A program made the translations under genes and the position numbers. From positions 1-7,628 of the forward strand of contig PDSN01000087.1 in NCBI GenBank assembly GCA_002748505.1: a stretch of DNA of 7,628 nt, written 5' to 3'. The DNA comes from Gammaproteobacteria bacterium (GTDB lineage: Bacteria > Pseudomonadota > Gammaproteobacteria > Pseudomonadales > Halieaceae). The notes under the pieces are model-generated. The model was given only the letters and a program-made list of their open reading frames with translations, was not told where the DNA came from and made no database searches. This document shows positions 1 to 5,786 of this stretch, piece by piece (position 1 is the first letter of the stretch; each line of letters starts with the position of its first letter).

Positions 1-341
1 GTGCGCTCGCCCAAAATACTGGCGTTGTGTAACAGTCCGTCCAGGCGGCCAAATTCGCTGTCAATGCGAGCAGCGAGCGCCGCACAGTCGCCTTCGCTGA
101 GCGTATTAAAACTCGTGGCAAAGATCATGGGCGTTTTGCCACCCGCAGATATTATTTCATCGTATACGCGTTCCAGTTTTTGTCGTGTACGTCCCACCAA
201 CACCAGGCTGGCACCATATTTGGCATAAATAAGCGCTGCTTCACGGCCAATGCCGCCACCTGCACCGGTGACCAAAATCACTTTATCGCGCAGGGCGTGG
301 GGCGCGGTTTGATAATCCTCTGGCGTGTAGTGAATACTCAT
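1..341 (-). CDS. yciK: YciK-family short-chain dehydrogenase/reductase (partial, C-terminus off window)
   Basis: This is the N-terminal 113 residues of a classical short-chain dehydrogenase/reductase; the rest lies beyond the left edge. Translation begins MSIHYTPEDY. A Rossmann NAD(P)-binding motif TGAGGGIG is at residues 25-32, an arginine suited to cofactor recognition is at R51 (VGRT), and the NNAG-equivalent HNAS is at 105-108 within LDGLLHNASILGE. That last stretch closely resembles E. coli YciK (LDGVLHNAGLLGD), which separates it from FabG-like members. The catalytic Ser-Tyr-Lys lies off the window and could not be checked. The ATG overlaps the mupP stop by 4 nt (ATGA), implying translational coupling. 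The physiological substrate of YciK is not firmly known, so the role is only 'cytosolic NAD(P)-dependent oxidoreductase'. A yciK-like gene after ubiG-mupP matches my recollection of the Pseudomonas order. Confidence 0.9.
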   Translation of the reverse strand, partial: MSIHYTPEDYQTAPHALRDKVILVTGAGGGIGREAALIYAKYGASLVLVGRTRQKLERVYDEIISAGGKTPMIFATSFNTLSEGDCAALAARIDSEFGRLDGLLHNASILGER

Positions 342-1024
342 ATGAACTGTTCCTTTATGGACAATAGCGCCGCCAGCTCTGTGCTGCAATGGGCGTAGGC
401 ATTTGCCCGCCATGTTGCGGGATCGTCGTGATCTTCGATATAACCATAGGTGGCGGCGATGGTATAAAGTCCGGCGCCCCGCCCCGCTTGAATATCCCGC
501 AAGTGATCGCCGACATATACCGCCTCATGGGGCAGGCATTGCATTTGTTTTAAGTTAAGCAACAAGGCCTCGGGGTGAGGTTTGCCCTGGGTGACGTCAT
601 CTGGACAGGTGACGCTTAACGGCGCGGGCTCAAAAGCCAGCGCAGCAAGCAGTGGCTCAGTGTAGGCGCGTGGTTTGTTGGTGGCGATGCCCCAGTTGAT
701 CCCTCTGTTTTGCAAATCCTGCAGTAAATCGGTGATGCCAGGATAGGGCCTGGCGCTATCGCCGATGATGGTGCTGTATTTATCCAGAAGCCTTTGCCGT
801 TGCGTGGAAAAGTCGCGGTGGTCTTTTTCGATGCCGTAGGCGAGGGTCACCAGGGCGCCAGAGCCGTTTGAGACATTGGCGCGAATAATGGCCTCTGGCA
901 GCGGTTCCAGGTTGTCCTCGTCGCGCATGGCATTGACCACCTGGACAAATTCTTCGGCGGTATCGACCAGGGTACCGTCTAAATCAAAAATCACTGCGCG
1001 CAGGTTTTTTGGAAATTGACTCAT
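338..1024 (-). CDS. mupP: N-acetylmuramic acid 6-phosphate phosphatase MupP (HAD family)
   Basis: This 228-residue HAD-superfamily phosphatase has all four motifs: nucleophile DLDGT with D14 and D16, motif II ATNKP with T115, motif III lysine in GKPHPE (K148), and motif IV GDHLRD with D173 and D177. The segment between motifs I and II is the helical cap. It resembles phosphoglycolate phosphatase (Gph), and many pipelines would call it that. However, the TYGYIEDHDDPATW region near residues 192-205 and the position directly after ubiG match Pseudomonas MupP. MupP removes phosphate from MurNAc-6-P in the cytosolic anabolic peptidoglycan-recycling route that bypasses de novo UDP-MurNAc synthesis. 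The ATG overlaps the ubiG stop by 4 nt and the stop overlaps the yciK start by 4 nt. The MupP over Gph assignment rests on similarity and context rather than a diagnostic residue. Other recycling genes (amgK, murU) are not in this window. Confidence 0.85.
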   Translation of the reverse strand: MSQFPKNLRAVIFDLDGTLVDTAEEFVQVVNAMRDEDNLEPLPEAIIRANVSNGSGALVTLAYGIEKDHRDFSTQRQRLLDKYSTIIGDSARPYPGITDLLQDLQNRGINWGIATNKPRAYTEPLLAALAFEPAPLSVTCPDDVTQGKPHPEALLLNLKQMQCLPHEAVYVGDHLRDIQAGRGAGLYTIAATYGYIEDHDDPATWRANAYAHCSTELAALLSIKEQFI

Positions 1025-1731
1025 AGGGGCTTGCTCGCGCAGAGCATGTAATTTACGTCCACATCAGTTTTGTGCAGGCTGAAGTGATCGGTCAGCGGGT
1101 TGTAGCGCATCCCCGTCATTTCTTCAAGCTCCAGGTCTGCCGCGCGCAGCATTTGGGCGAGCTCTGAGGGTTTAATAAATTTCCGGTAATCGTGCGTACC
1201 TTTGGCCAGCATCTTCAGCACATACTCCGCGCCGATAATGGCCAGCGCGTAGGCTTTTAAATTGCGGTTGATGGTGGATAAAAACACCTTGCCGCCGGGT
1301 TTGACCAGCGTTGCCAGCGCCTTGACGACCGAGGCGGGGTCGGGGACGTGTTCCAGCATTTCCAGGCAGCAGACAATATCAAATTCGCCCGGCTGTTCTT
1401 CAGCTAACTGCTCCGCTGTGCATTGCCTGTAGTTTACATCCACCCCGGATTCCAGTTTGTGGATGCGAGCGACTTCCAAAGGGCCTTCGCTCATGTCGAT
1501 GCCGGTGACGGTAGCGCCGCGCAGCGCCATGGATTCCGCTAAAATGCCGCCGCCACACCCTACGTCGACCAGGTTTTTACCCGCGACGGGAGCCAGAGCA
1601 TCAATCCAGTTGGCGCGCAGGGGGTTGATGGCGTGCAGAGGTTTGAAATCGCCGGATGGATCCCACCAACTGGCGGCCAGTTCGTCGAATTTGGCAATTT
1701 CTTTGGGGTCAATATTTACCGTGTCAGACAT
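1021..1731 (-). CDS. ubiG: Ubiquinone biosynthesis O-methyltransferase UbiG
   Basis: This is a class I SAM-dependent methyltransferase of 236 residues, close to the roughly 240 usual for UbiG. The N-terminus carries the UbiG signature around residues 14-40 (KFDELAASWWDP, then PLHAINPLR). SAM motif I is VDVGCGGGI at 55-63, the ribose-binding acidic residue is D79 in GIDMS, and LEMLEHV at 123-129 follows. The hallmark block from LSTINRN (151) to THDYRKFIKPSEL (179-191) contains the segment implicated in membrane association of E. coli UbiG. It performs both O-methylations of ubiquinone synthesis at the inner membrane, producing S-adenosylhomocysteine. It starts 3 nt after the mtaD stop with a modest GAG-core ribosome site, and its TGA overlaps the mupP ATG. 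Its neighbour MtaD may act on SAH, which would relieve product inhibition; this link is inference. Confidence 0.96.
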   Translation of the reverse strand: MSDTVNIDPKEIAKFDELAASWWDPSGDFKPLHAINPLRANWIDALAPVAGKNLVDVGCGGGILAESMALRGATVTGIDMSEGPLEVARIHKLESGVDVNYRQCTAEQLAEEQPGEFDIVCCLEMLEHVPDPASVVKALATLVKPGGKVFLSTINRNLKAYALAIIGAEYVLKMLAKGTHDYRKFIKPSELAQMLRAADLELEEMTGMRYNPLTDHFSLHKTDVDVNYMLCASKPL

Positions 1732-1734
1732 AAT

Positions 1735-3069
1735 TCACTCGCTGTGAGGGGATAAACGCGCTCGCCATGTGTTTGCGGCCACGAGCGTCGAGGATAGATT
1801 AAGGGTTTGCAATTGGCCATCTTTTAGCAGGCAGCGGCCGGCCACCCAGCTGTGGCTGACTTCCTTGCCGGTGCAGGCATACACCAGTTGAGACAAGGGG
1901 TTGTGCACAGGTTGGCAGCTTGGCGCGCTTAAGTCCACCGCGATGATGTCCGCAGCTTTGCCCACTTCCAGGGAGCCGATGTGCTCATCAAGTTCCAGTG
2001 CCTGCGCGCCGCCAAGTGTTGCCATGGTCAAAATGTCGGCAGCGAGCAGTGCGCTGGCGTCGTTACTGCTGAGTTTTGCAAGCAGGGCGGCCTGGCGCAT
2101 TTCCAAAAACAGGTTGAGGTTGTTGTTGCTGGCCGCACCATCGCTGCCAAGACCAATGCTGATGCCCTCGCGATGAAGCTTGGCGATTGGACTTAGACCG
2201 CTGGCGAGCTTTAAATTTGACAGTGGGCAGTGAATGACCGAGGCGCCGGTGCGTTTTAGCCGGGCAATGTCGGCATCGTTGAGCGTGGTCATGTGCACGC
2301 ATTGGGTTTTGGAGCTGAGCAAGCCCAGCGTTTCCAGCAATTCAATGGGGCGGCACTGCTCGGCACTTTGACATTGGATCAGCTCTGCCTGGTTTTCATG
2401 CAGGTGGATTTGAATGCCAATATCCAGTTCTGCCGCAAGTGTTGCCACGCGCTGCAGGCTTGCTTTAGACACCGCATAGACGCTGTGCGGGCCAAACACC
2501 ACCGAGATTAAATCGCTGTGGCGGTTATCGTCGATCAGAGCCAGGCCGCGCTTTATATAGTCGTCAATCCCTGTGCCCCAGGCCGATGGGGCATCGAAGA
2601 TCGGTGTGGCAATTTGGGCGCGAATACCCACATCGCGGCAGGCTCTGGCGGTGACCTCGGGAAAGTAGTACATATCGCTAAAGCAGGTGGTGCCGCTTAG
2701 AATCATCTCTGCAATGCCAAGCAGAGCGCCGTCTTGCACAAAGTCGGCGTTGACATGCTTGAACTCCACCGGCCAGATATGCTGGGCGAGCCAGTCCTGT
2801 AGTGCGAGATCATCCGCAAAACCGCGTAACAGACTCATGGCCACATGGCCGTGGGCATTGATAAGGCCGGGTAAAACCACATGCTCGGCTAGTTCGACGG
2901 TTTCTGCGGCGCGGTAATTGTGTAGCTCCGAGCGCGGGGCAATGGCGACAATACGGCCCGCCGATACGGCGATAAAGTGTTGGCTGAGTACCTGCGCGAC
3001 AGGGCGCACGGGCACAATCCATTTGGGCAGCAACAACAGATCACAGGGTTCGGGCTGGCTTATCGGCAT
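1735..3069 (-). CDS. mtaD: 5'-methylthioadenosine / S-adenosylhomocysteine deaminase (TRZ/ATZ amidohydrolase)
   Basis: This 444-residue member of the amidohydrolase superfamily (COG0402, TRZ/ATZ group) matches the family length. Metal and catalytic residues are visible: NAHGH with H73 and H75; IHLHE with H222 as metal ligand and E225 as the substrate/proton-shuttle glutamate; H259 in VHM; H280 in IHCPLSN; and GSDGAASNNN with metal aspartate D310. A C-terminal beta-sandwich return (VGKAADIIAVDL, 369-380) is typical. Family members deaminate MTA to methylthioinosine, and some deaminate SAH or adenosine. The Pseudomonas aeruginosa homologue beside ubiG works in an MTA salvage route through methylthioinosine phosphorylase. 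The ATG at 3069 lies 2 nt past the degS stop, with a GCGAGT stretch just upstream that resembles the one before ubiG. Substrate preference between MTA and SAH cannot be decided from sequence. Other amidohydrolase activities such as guanine deaminase are less likely given the neighbours. Confidence 0.87.
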   Translation of the reverse strand: MPISQPEPCDLLLLPKWIVPVRPVAQVLSQHFIAVSAGRIVAIAPRSELHNYRAAETVELAEHVVLPGLINAHGHVAMSLLRGFADDLALQDWLAQHIWPVEFKHVNADFVQDGALLGIAEMILSGTTCFSDMYYFPEVTARACRDVGIRAQIATPIFDAPSAWGTGIDDYIKRGLALIDDNRHSDLISVVFGPHSVYAVSKASLQRVATLAAELDIGIQIHLHENQAELIQCQSAEQCRPIELLETLGLLSSKTQCVHMTTLNDADIARLKRTGASVIHCPLSNLKLASGLSPIAKLHREGISIGLGSDGAASNNNLNLFLEMRQAALLAKLSSNDASALLAADILTMATLGGAQALELDEHIGSLEVGKAADIIAVDLSAPSCQPVHNPLSQLVYACTGKEVSHSWVAGRCLLKDGQLQTLNLSSTLVAANTWRARLSPHSE

Positions 3070-3071
3070 GG

Positions 3072-4115
3072 TTAACTCGCGGTGGGGCGGATGCCGATAA
3101 CGGTATTGGTGTCGATGGCTTTACCATCGCGGAGCAGGCGCACATCGATGTGATCGCCAGGGCGCAACAGAGCGATGCGGTGCATGGTGAGGCGGCCATC
3201 GACAACCGGCTCGCCGTTGATATGAGTGATAATATCACCGCGGCGGATATTGGCGCGGTCAGCGGGGCTATCCGGCGATACGCCCAGTACGCCCAGCACC
3301 TGGCTGACGCTGCCATCGCCTTTGCGCGTAGGCAGTGGTTGTACCGAAACGCCCAGCCAGCCGCGAATCACTTTGCCGTATTCGATCAGGTCGTTCATTA
3401 CAAACAGCGCCTGATTGACCGGAATAGCCAGGCTGATGCCCACACTGCCAATCAAAGTGTTGATACCGAGCAAGCGCCCGCGTGTATCGATCAAGGCGCC
3501 GCCGGAATTGCCTCGGTTAATGGTCGTGTCGGTTTGTATGTAGTCTTCATAGCGGCTGGCTTGCAGACCGTATCGCCCCAACGCGGAGACAATCCCCTGC
3601 GACACCGAATGACCGTACCCCAGGGGGTTGCCAATAGACAGCACCACATCGCCCACTTTCAGCTCGCCTTCGTTGGCGATCTGTGCCTGTTGCATATTGG
3701 GCAGGTCGACGTGCAGCACGGCGAGGTCGGTTTCGGGGTCGCTGCCAACGGTTGTCGCCATTGCTTCGCGACCATCGTAGAGCAGCACGAGTATTTGATC
3801 TGCACCATCAATCACATGGTTATTGGTGAGAATATAGCCCTTGTCGGACATGATCACCCCGGAGCCAAGGGACTGTTGCACTCGCTCCTGTGGGGTTGAG
3901 GGAGTGAGCTGCTGATCCTGGCTGACTACAATGGTGCGCGTGTAAATATTGACCACAGAAGGCGCGGCTACTTCTACCGCATCGGCGTAGCTATCGATGG
4001 TTTTATGTTGCACTGAAAGACTTTGGCCGCCGGGGTTGTGTTGCAACAGCAGCAACGCACCGAGCACGCCCGCTACCGCCGGCCAAAACGCCTGTTTTAA
4101 GAAATTTTTGAGCAA
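3072..4115 (-). CDS. degS: DegS/AlgW-type periplasmic serine protease (envelope-stress site-1 protease)
   Basis: This is a trypsin-like HtrA protease with one PDZ domain. I chose the TTG start at 4115, which gives 347 residues beginning MLKNFLKQAFWP, like DegS/AlgW (E. coli DegS 355). An in-frame TTG at 4160 would add 15 unfamiliar residues. From 4115, a membrane anchor spans about residues 8-25 and a periplasmic linker follows. The catalytic triad is H100 (TNNHV), D130 (TDLAVL) and S204 (GNSGG). One PDZ domain covers about 251-345. A single PDZ plus an uncleaved anchor marks DegS/AlgW, not DegP/DegQ. The known role is sensing misfolded outer-membrane protein C-termini through the PDZ domain and cutting the RseA/MucA anti-sigma factor to release sigma-E/AlgU. 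In E. coli, degS lies near zapG-zapE-rplM-rpsI in the same relative orientation, which supports orthology. It heads the five-gene minus-strand run. Confidence 0.93.
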   Translation of the reverse strand: MLKNFLKQAFWPAVAGVLGALLLLQHNPGGQSLSVQHKTIDSYADAVEVAAPSVVNIYTRTIVVSQDQQLTPSTPQERVQQSLGSGVIMSDKGYILTNNHVIDGADQILVLLYDGREAMATTVGSDPETDLAVLHVDLPNMQQAQIANEGELKVGDVVLSIGNPLGYGHSVSQGIVSALGRYGLQASRYEDYIQTDTTINRGNSGGALIDTRGRLLGINTLIGSVGISLAIPVNQALFVMNDLIEYGKVIRGWLGVSVQPLPTRKGDGSVSQVLGVLGVSPDSPADRANIRRGDIITHINGEPVVDGRLTMHRIALLRPGDHIDVRLLRDGKAIDTNTVIGIRPTAS

Positions 4116-4220
4116 GGCTTTGCCCCATCTATGAATATCAGGGTATTGTATATGAAGCAACGCGGGTGCGGCTATGTTTACGCCGATGCGCAGTGGAGTT
4201 TATCACTATCAGGAAATGCT
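4116..4220. promoter_or_regulatory. Divergent degS / ybgI intergenic region
   Basis: This 105-nt spacer separates two outward-reading genes, so it must hold both promoters unless they lie inside the genes. On the minus strand, TACAAT (complement of 4145-4150) is a 5/6 match to a sigma-70 -10 and would give a short degS leader, but I see no convincing -35 at 16-18 nt. On the plus strand, TTGTAT at 4146-4151 is a possible -35, but the nearest -10-like element is spaced too far away. I saw no GGAACTT-type sigma-E -35 upstream of degS. The promoters here are inferred from layout. Confidence 0.4.
4211..4215 (+). promoter_or_regulatory. Ribosome binding site deciding the ybgI start
   Basis: AGGAA lies 5 nt before ATG 4221. 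This is the clearest Shine-Dalgarno in the region. It fixes the start at the methionine of MSVSRDELL and argues against the in-frame ATG at 4131. Confidence 0.75.
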
Positions 4221-4979
4221 ATGAGTGTCTCTCGGGATGAGTTATTGGCTGACCTTGCGGGGATGCTAAGACCTCAGGATTTCAAGGATTACTGTCCCAA
4301 CGGCCTGCAGGTGCAGGGGCGTGAGCGTATCCAGCGTCTGGTTACCGGGGTAACGGCCTGTCAGGATCTGCTCGACGCAGCGATAGCGTGGCAGGCCGAT
4401 GCGATTTTGGTGCACCACGGTTACTTTTGGCGCGGCGAGGCAGAGCCCCTGGTCGGCATGAAATACCGGCGTATCGCGGCTTTAATTCGTCACGACATCA
4501 ACTTGCTGGCCTATCATCTGCCGCTGGACGCTCACCCTGAATACGGCAACAACGCGCGTTTGGGGCAGTTGCTGGGTATGCGCGAGGTGGCGGCGCTGCC
4601 CGCTTGTGATGAACCCCTGGTATTTGGCGGCACACCGGATGTGCCTATGACTCTGGGTGATTTGGCCAGCCGCATTGCGACCCTAACCCGGCGTGAGCCG
4701 CTGCTGGTGGGTGATCCTGCGCAAGCTGTGTTGCGCCCCTCCTGGTGTACCGGCGGTGCACAGGACTACATCGAGGCCGCTTATGCCGCTGGCGCGGATG
4801 TGTTTATCACTGGCGAGGTTTCCGAGCGCACAGTACACAGCGCTCGGGAGCTTGGGATTGCGTTTATAGCTGCCGGACACCACGCCACCGAGCGCTACGG
4901 GGTGCAGGCGGTGGGCGAGTGTCTGGCGCAGCGCTTTGATTTGCAACACCGCTACATCGATATTGATAATCCCGCTTAG
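4221..4979 (+). CDS. ybgI: Nif3/YbgI-family dinuclear metal protein
   Basis: This 252-residue protein is close to E. coli YbgI (247 aa) and covers the Nif3 fold. The typical opening DELLADLAGML is followed by KDYCPNGLQVQG (22-33). The dinuclear metal ligands are all in place: H65 and H66 in LVHHG, H99 and D103 in YHLPLDAH, and H220 and E224 in GHHATERYG. Other family landmarks are TGGAQDYI (177-184) and ADVFITGEV (192-200). Family members form hexameric toroids with two metals per subunit. The common database name 'GTP cyclohydrolase 1 type 2' is a weakly supported activity, so the cellular role is best left open. The ATG at 4221 has a strong AGGAA 5 nt upstream. It is divergent from degS and convergent with zapG, and so probably monocistronic. 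A Nif3-type gene beside algW also occurs in Pseudomonas, as far as I recall. Confidence 0.92.
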   Translation: MSVSRDELLADLAGMLRPQDFKDYCPNGLQVQGRERIQRLVTGVTACQDLLDAAIAWQADAILVHHGYFWRGEAEPLVGMKYRRIAALIRHDINLLAYHLPLDAHPEYGNNARLGQLLGMREVAALPACDEPLVFGGTPDVPMTLGDLASRIATLTRREPLLVGDPAQAVLRPSWCTGGAQDYIEAAYAAGADVFITGEVSERTVHSARELGIAFIAAGHHATERYGVQAVGECLAQRFDLQHRYIDIDNPA

Positions 4980-5121
4980 CCCGGATGTTGTACCAGTAAA
5001 TGGGGTTTTTGGGAGAGTTTCTTCGGGAAAGTGTTTACGACAGCCCCGCGGGGGGCGCAAATAAAGCCTCCGAGCGTTGCTCCAATATCATGAAAAGCCG
5101 TCGCCGTGTGCCTTTCCTGGC
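4980..5121. other. Convergent ybgI / zapG spacer
   Basis: This 142-nt spacer lies between the 3' ends of two convergent genes. The only strong structure is the GC-rich hairpin at 5043-5056, and no U-run follows it on either strand. A second weak stem (TTTC with a TTCG loop) sits near 5019-5031. No rho-independent terminator can be assigned with confidence, although both transcripts should end here. I see no small gene. Confidence 0.5.
5043..5056. repeat. GC-rich inverted repeat between convergent genes
   Basis: GCCCC (5043-5047) pairs with GGGGC (5052-5056) across a 4-nt loop, giving a 5-bp all-GC stem. It is placed where a bidirectional terminator would be useful, but flanking sequence on both strands lacks the T-tract. 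It may be a transcript-stabilising or rho-assisted end structure. Confidence 0.35.
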
Positions 5122-5595
5122 TTAGGCCTTGGTTTCCTTCCCTGGGGCTGTCGTTTTGTCCAGGCCAAACTTCTCGTTTAACATGCCGGTCTCATCCGGG
5201 GATGACTTCGGCGCGTAGTCCAGTGGTTGTTTGATATCGCCAAGCTCGGCGGGGATTTCCTTGGGATTTGCCTCGGGTTCAGGTTGTGACAGAGGTAGCG
5301 GACCCTCGCCGTCGCACAGCTCACCAGCCCCTTTGGCCAGGTGCTGGTGCACCTCGCGATAGGCGGCGGTCAGGTTATTGACCAGAGTGGCGGTTTGACT
5401 GAAGTGGTTGCTGACATCGTTTTGGTAAGCCTTGTGCTCTGCAAGCAAGGTGTCCAGACGTTCTTCCATGTCCCGCTGTTTAATCTGGTCAGGGGAGGAG
5501 CGCTTGCCTATGAGCAGGCCAATTACCACGCCTACTACCAGCAACGCTGCGCCGATCAGCACGAAGGTCAAGATGCTATCCGATGTAAGATCCAT
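5122..5595 (-). CDS. zapG: ZapG (YhcB, DUF1043) inner-membrane cell-division/envelope protein
   Basis: This 157-residue protein has one N-terminal membrane helix (about residues 9-30, ending IGKRSS). A charged coiled-coil-like stretch follows (35-60), then the DUF1043 core NHFSQTATLVNNLTAAYREV and HQHLAKGAGEL (63-93). That core parallels E. coli YhcB (SHFARSAELLDTMAHDYRQL, then YQHMAKSS). A C-terminal PLDYAPKSSPDETGML motif (124-139) echoes the YhcB ending. YhcB/ZapG is an inner-membrane protein that links the divisome, cell-wall elongation and envelope biogenesis; its mechanism is not settled. This copy is longer than E. coli's 132 residues, mainly through a Pro/Glu-rich linker (about 97-120) and a longer charged tail. 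The ATG has GGGAG 9 nt upstream. It is divergent from zapE exactly as in E. coli. Confidence 0.9.
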   Translation of the reverse strand: MDLTSDSILTFVLIGAALLVVGVVIGLLIGKRSSPDQIKQRDMEERLDTLLAEHKAYQNDVSNHFSQTATLVNNLTAAYREVHQHLAKGAGELCDGEGPLPLSQPEPEANPKEIPAELGDIKQPLDYAPKSSPDETGMLNEKFGLDKTTAPGKETKA

Positions 5596-5604
5596 TTAAA
5601 CTAA

Positions 5605-5609
5605 CTCCC
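5605..5609 (-). promoter_or_regulatory. Ribosome binding site of zapG
   Basis: On the minus strand GGGAG lies 9 nt before the zapG ATG at 5595. It is purine-rich and well placed, supporting this start. Confidence 0.65.
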
Positions 5610-5674
5610 AGGTGTTAACTGTGGTGGGTGCGCAGTGCGCGCCAAGGTCAAGTATAAACCCAATGTTTGCTCTG

Positions 5675-5683
5675 TGGTATAAG
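5675..5683 (+). promoter_or_regulatory. Candidate extended -10 promoter for zapE
   Basis: TGGTATAAG is an extended -10 (TGn followed by TATAAG, 5/6 to consensus). There is no good -35, which extended -10 promoters can do without. Initiation would fall near 5690, leaving a leader of about 97 nt that contains both inverted repeats described below. For zapG on the opposite strand, TATACT (complement of 5651-5656) is a weaker candidate -10, also lacking a -35. Confidence 0.45.
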
Positions 5684-5698
5684 CGCGGATAAACAATT

Positions 5699-5716
5699 TT
5701 TACCGACTTTGGTAAA
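5699..5716. repeat. Inverted repeat TTTACC-n6-GGTAAA in the zapG/zapE spacer
   Basis: TTTACC (5699-5704) is followed after GACTTT by GGTAAA (5711-5716), a perfect 6-bp palindrome with a 6-nt centre. An extended half-site TTTACCGA (5699-5706) recurs inverted as TCGGTAAA at 5750-5757. This could be an operator for a dimeric regulator or a weak RNA hairpin. No regulator is recognised. Confidence 0.45.
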
Positions 5717-5731
5717 CATTCATCCGGGGAT

Positions 5732-5747
5732 TGTGCGAAGCCGCACA
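5732..5747. repeat. Inverted repeat / hairpin upstream of zapE
   Basis: TGTGCG (5732-5737) and CGCACA (5742-5747) form a perfect 6-bp stem with a 4-nt AAGC loop, ending 39 nt before the zapE ATG. If transcription starts near 5690 this would be a leader hairpin. No T-tract follows, so it is not a standard terminator. Confidence 0.45.
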
Positions 5748-5786
5748 GCTCGGTAAAGTGTGGCGGTTTTATTTTGCGGTGCTGCC

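Noticed and set aside
338..1024. Phosphoglycolate phosphatase (Gph) for the HAD enzyme
   Set aside because: General HAD similarity fits, but the C-terminal sequence and the position after ubiG and before yciK match MupP better.
3150..3899. Open frame of 249 codons on the plus strand opposite degS
   Set aside because: It lies wholly antisense to a well-supported protease gene with an intact triad. The translation shows no domain or sensible pattern, and such frames are common opposite GC-rich coding sequence.
4131..4220. Upstream ATG extending the Nif3 protein by 30 residues
   Set aside because: The extra residues do not resemble the family, and a clear AGGAA sits before the ATG at 4221, where the family-typical N-terminus begins.
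5043..5056. GC hairpin as a bidirectional rho-independent terminator
   Set aside because: The stem is strong, but neither strand has a T-tract after it, so only an inverted repeat is reported.
5760..5786. GTG start extending ZapE by nine residues
   Set aside because: The extension is hydrophobic/cysteine-containing and unlike ZapE N-termini. The ATG at 5787 gives a family-like length.
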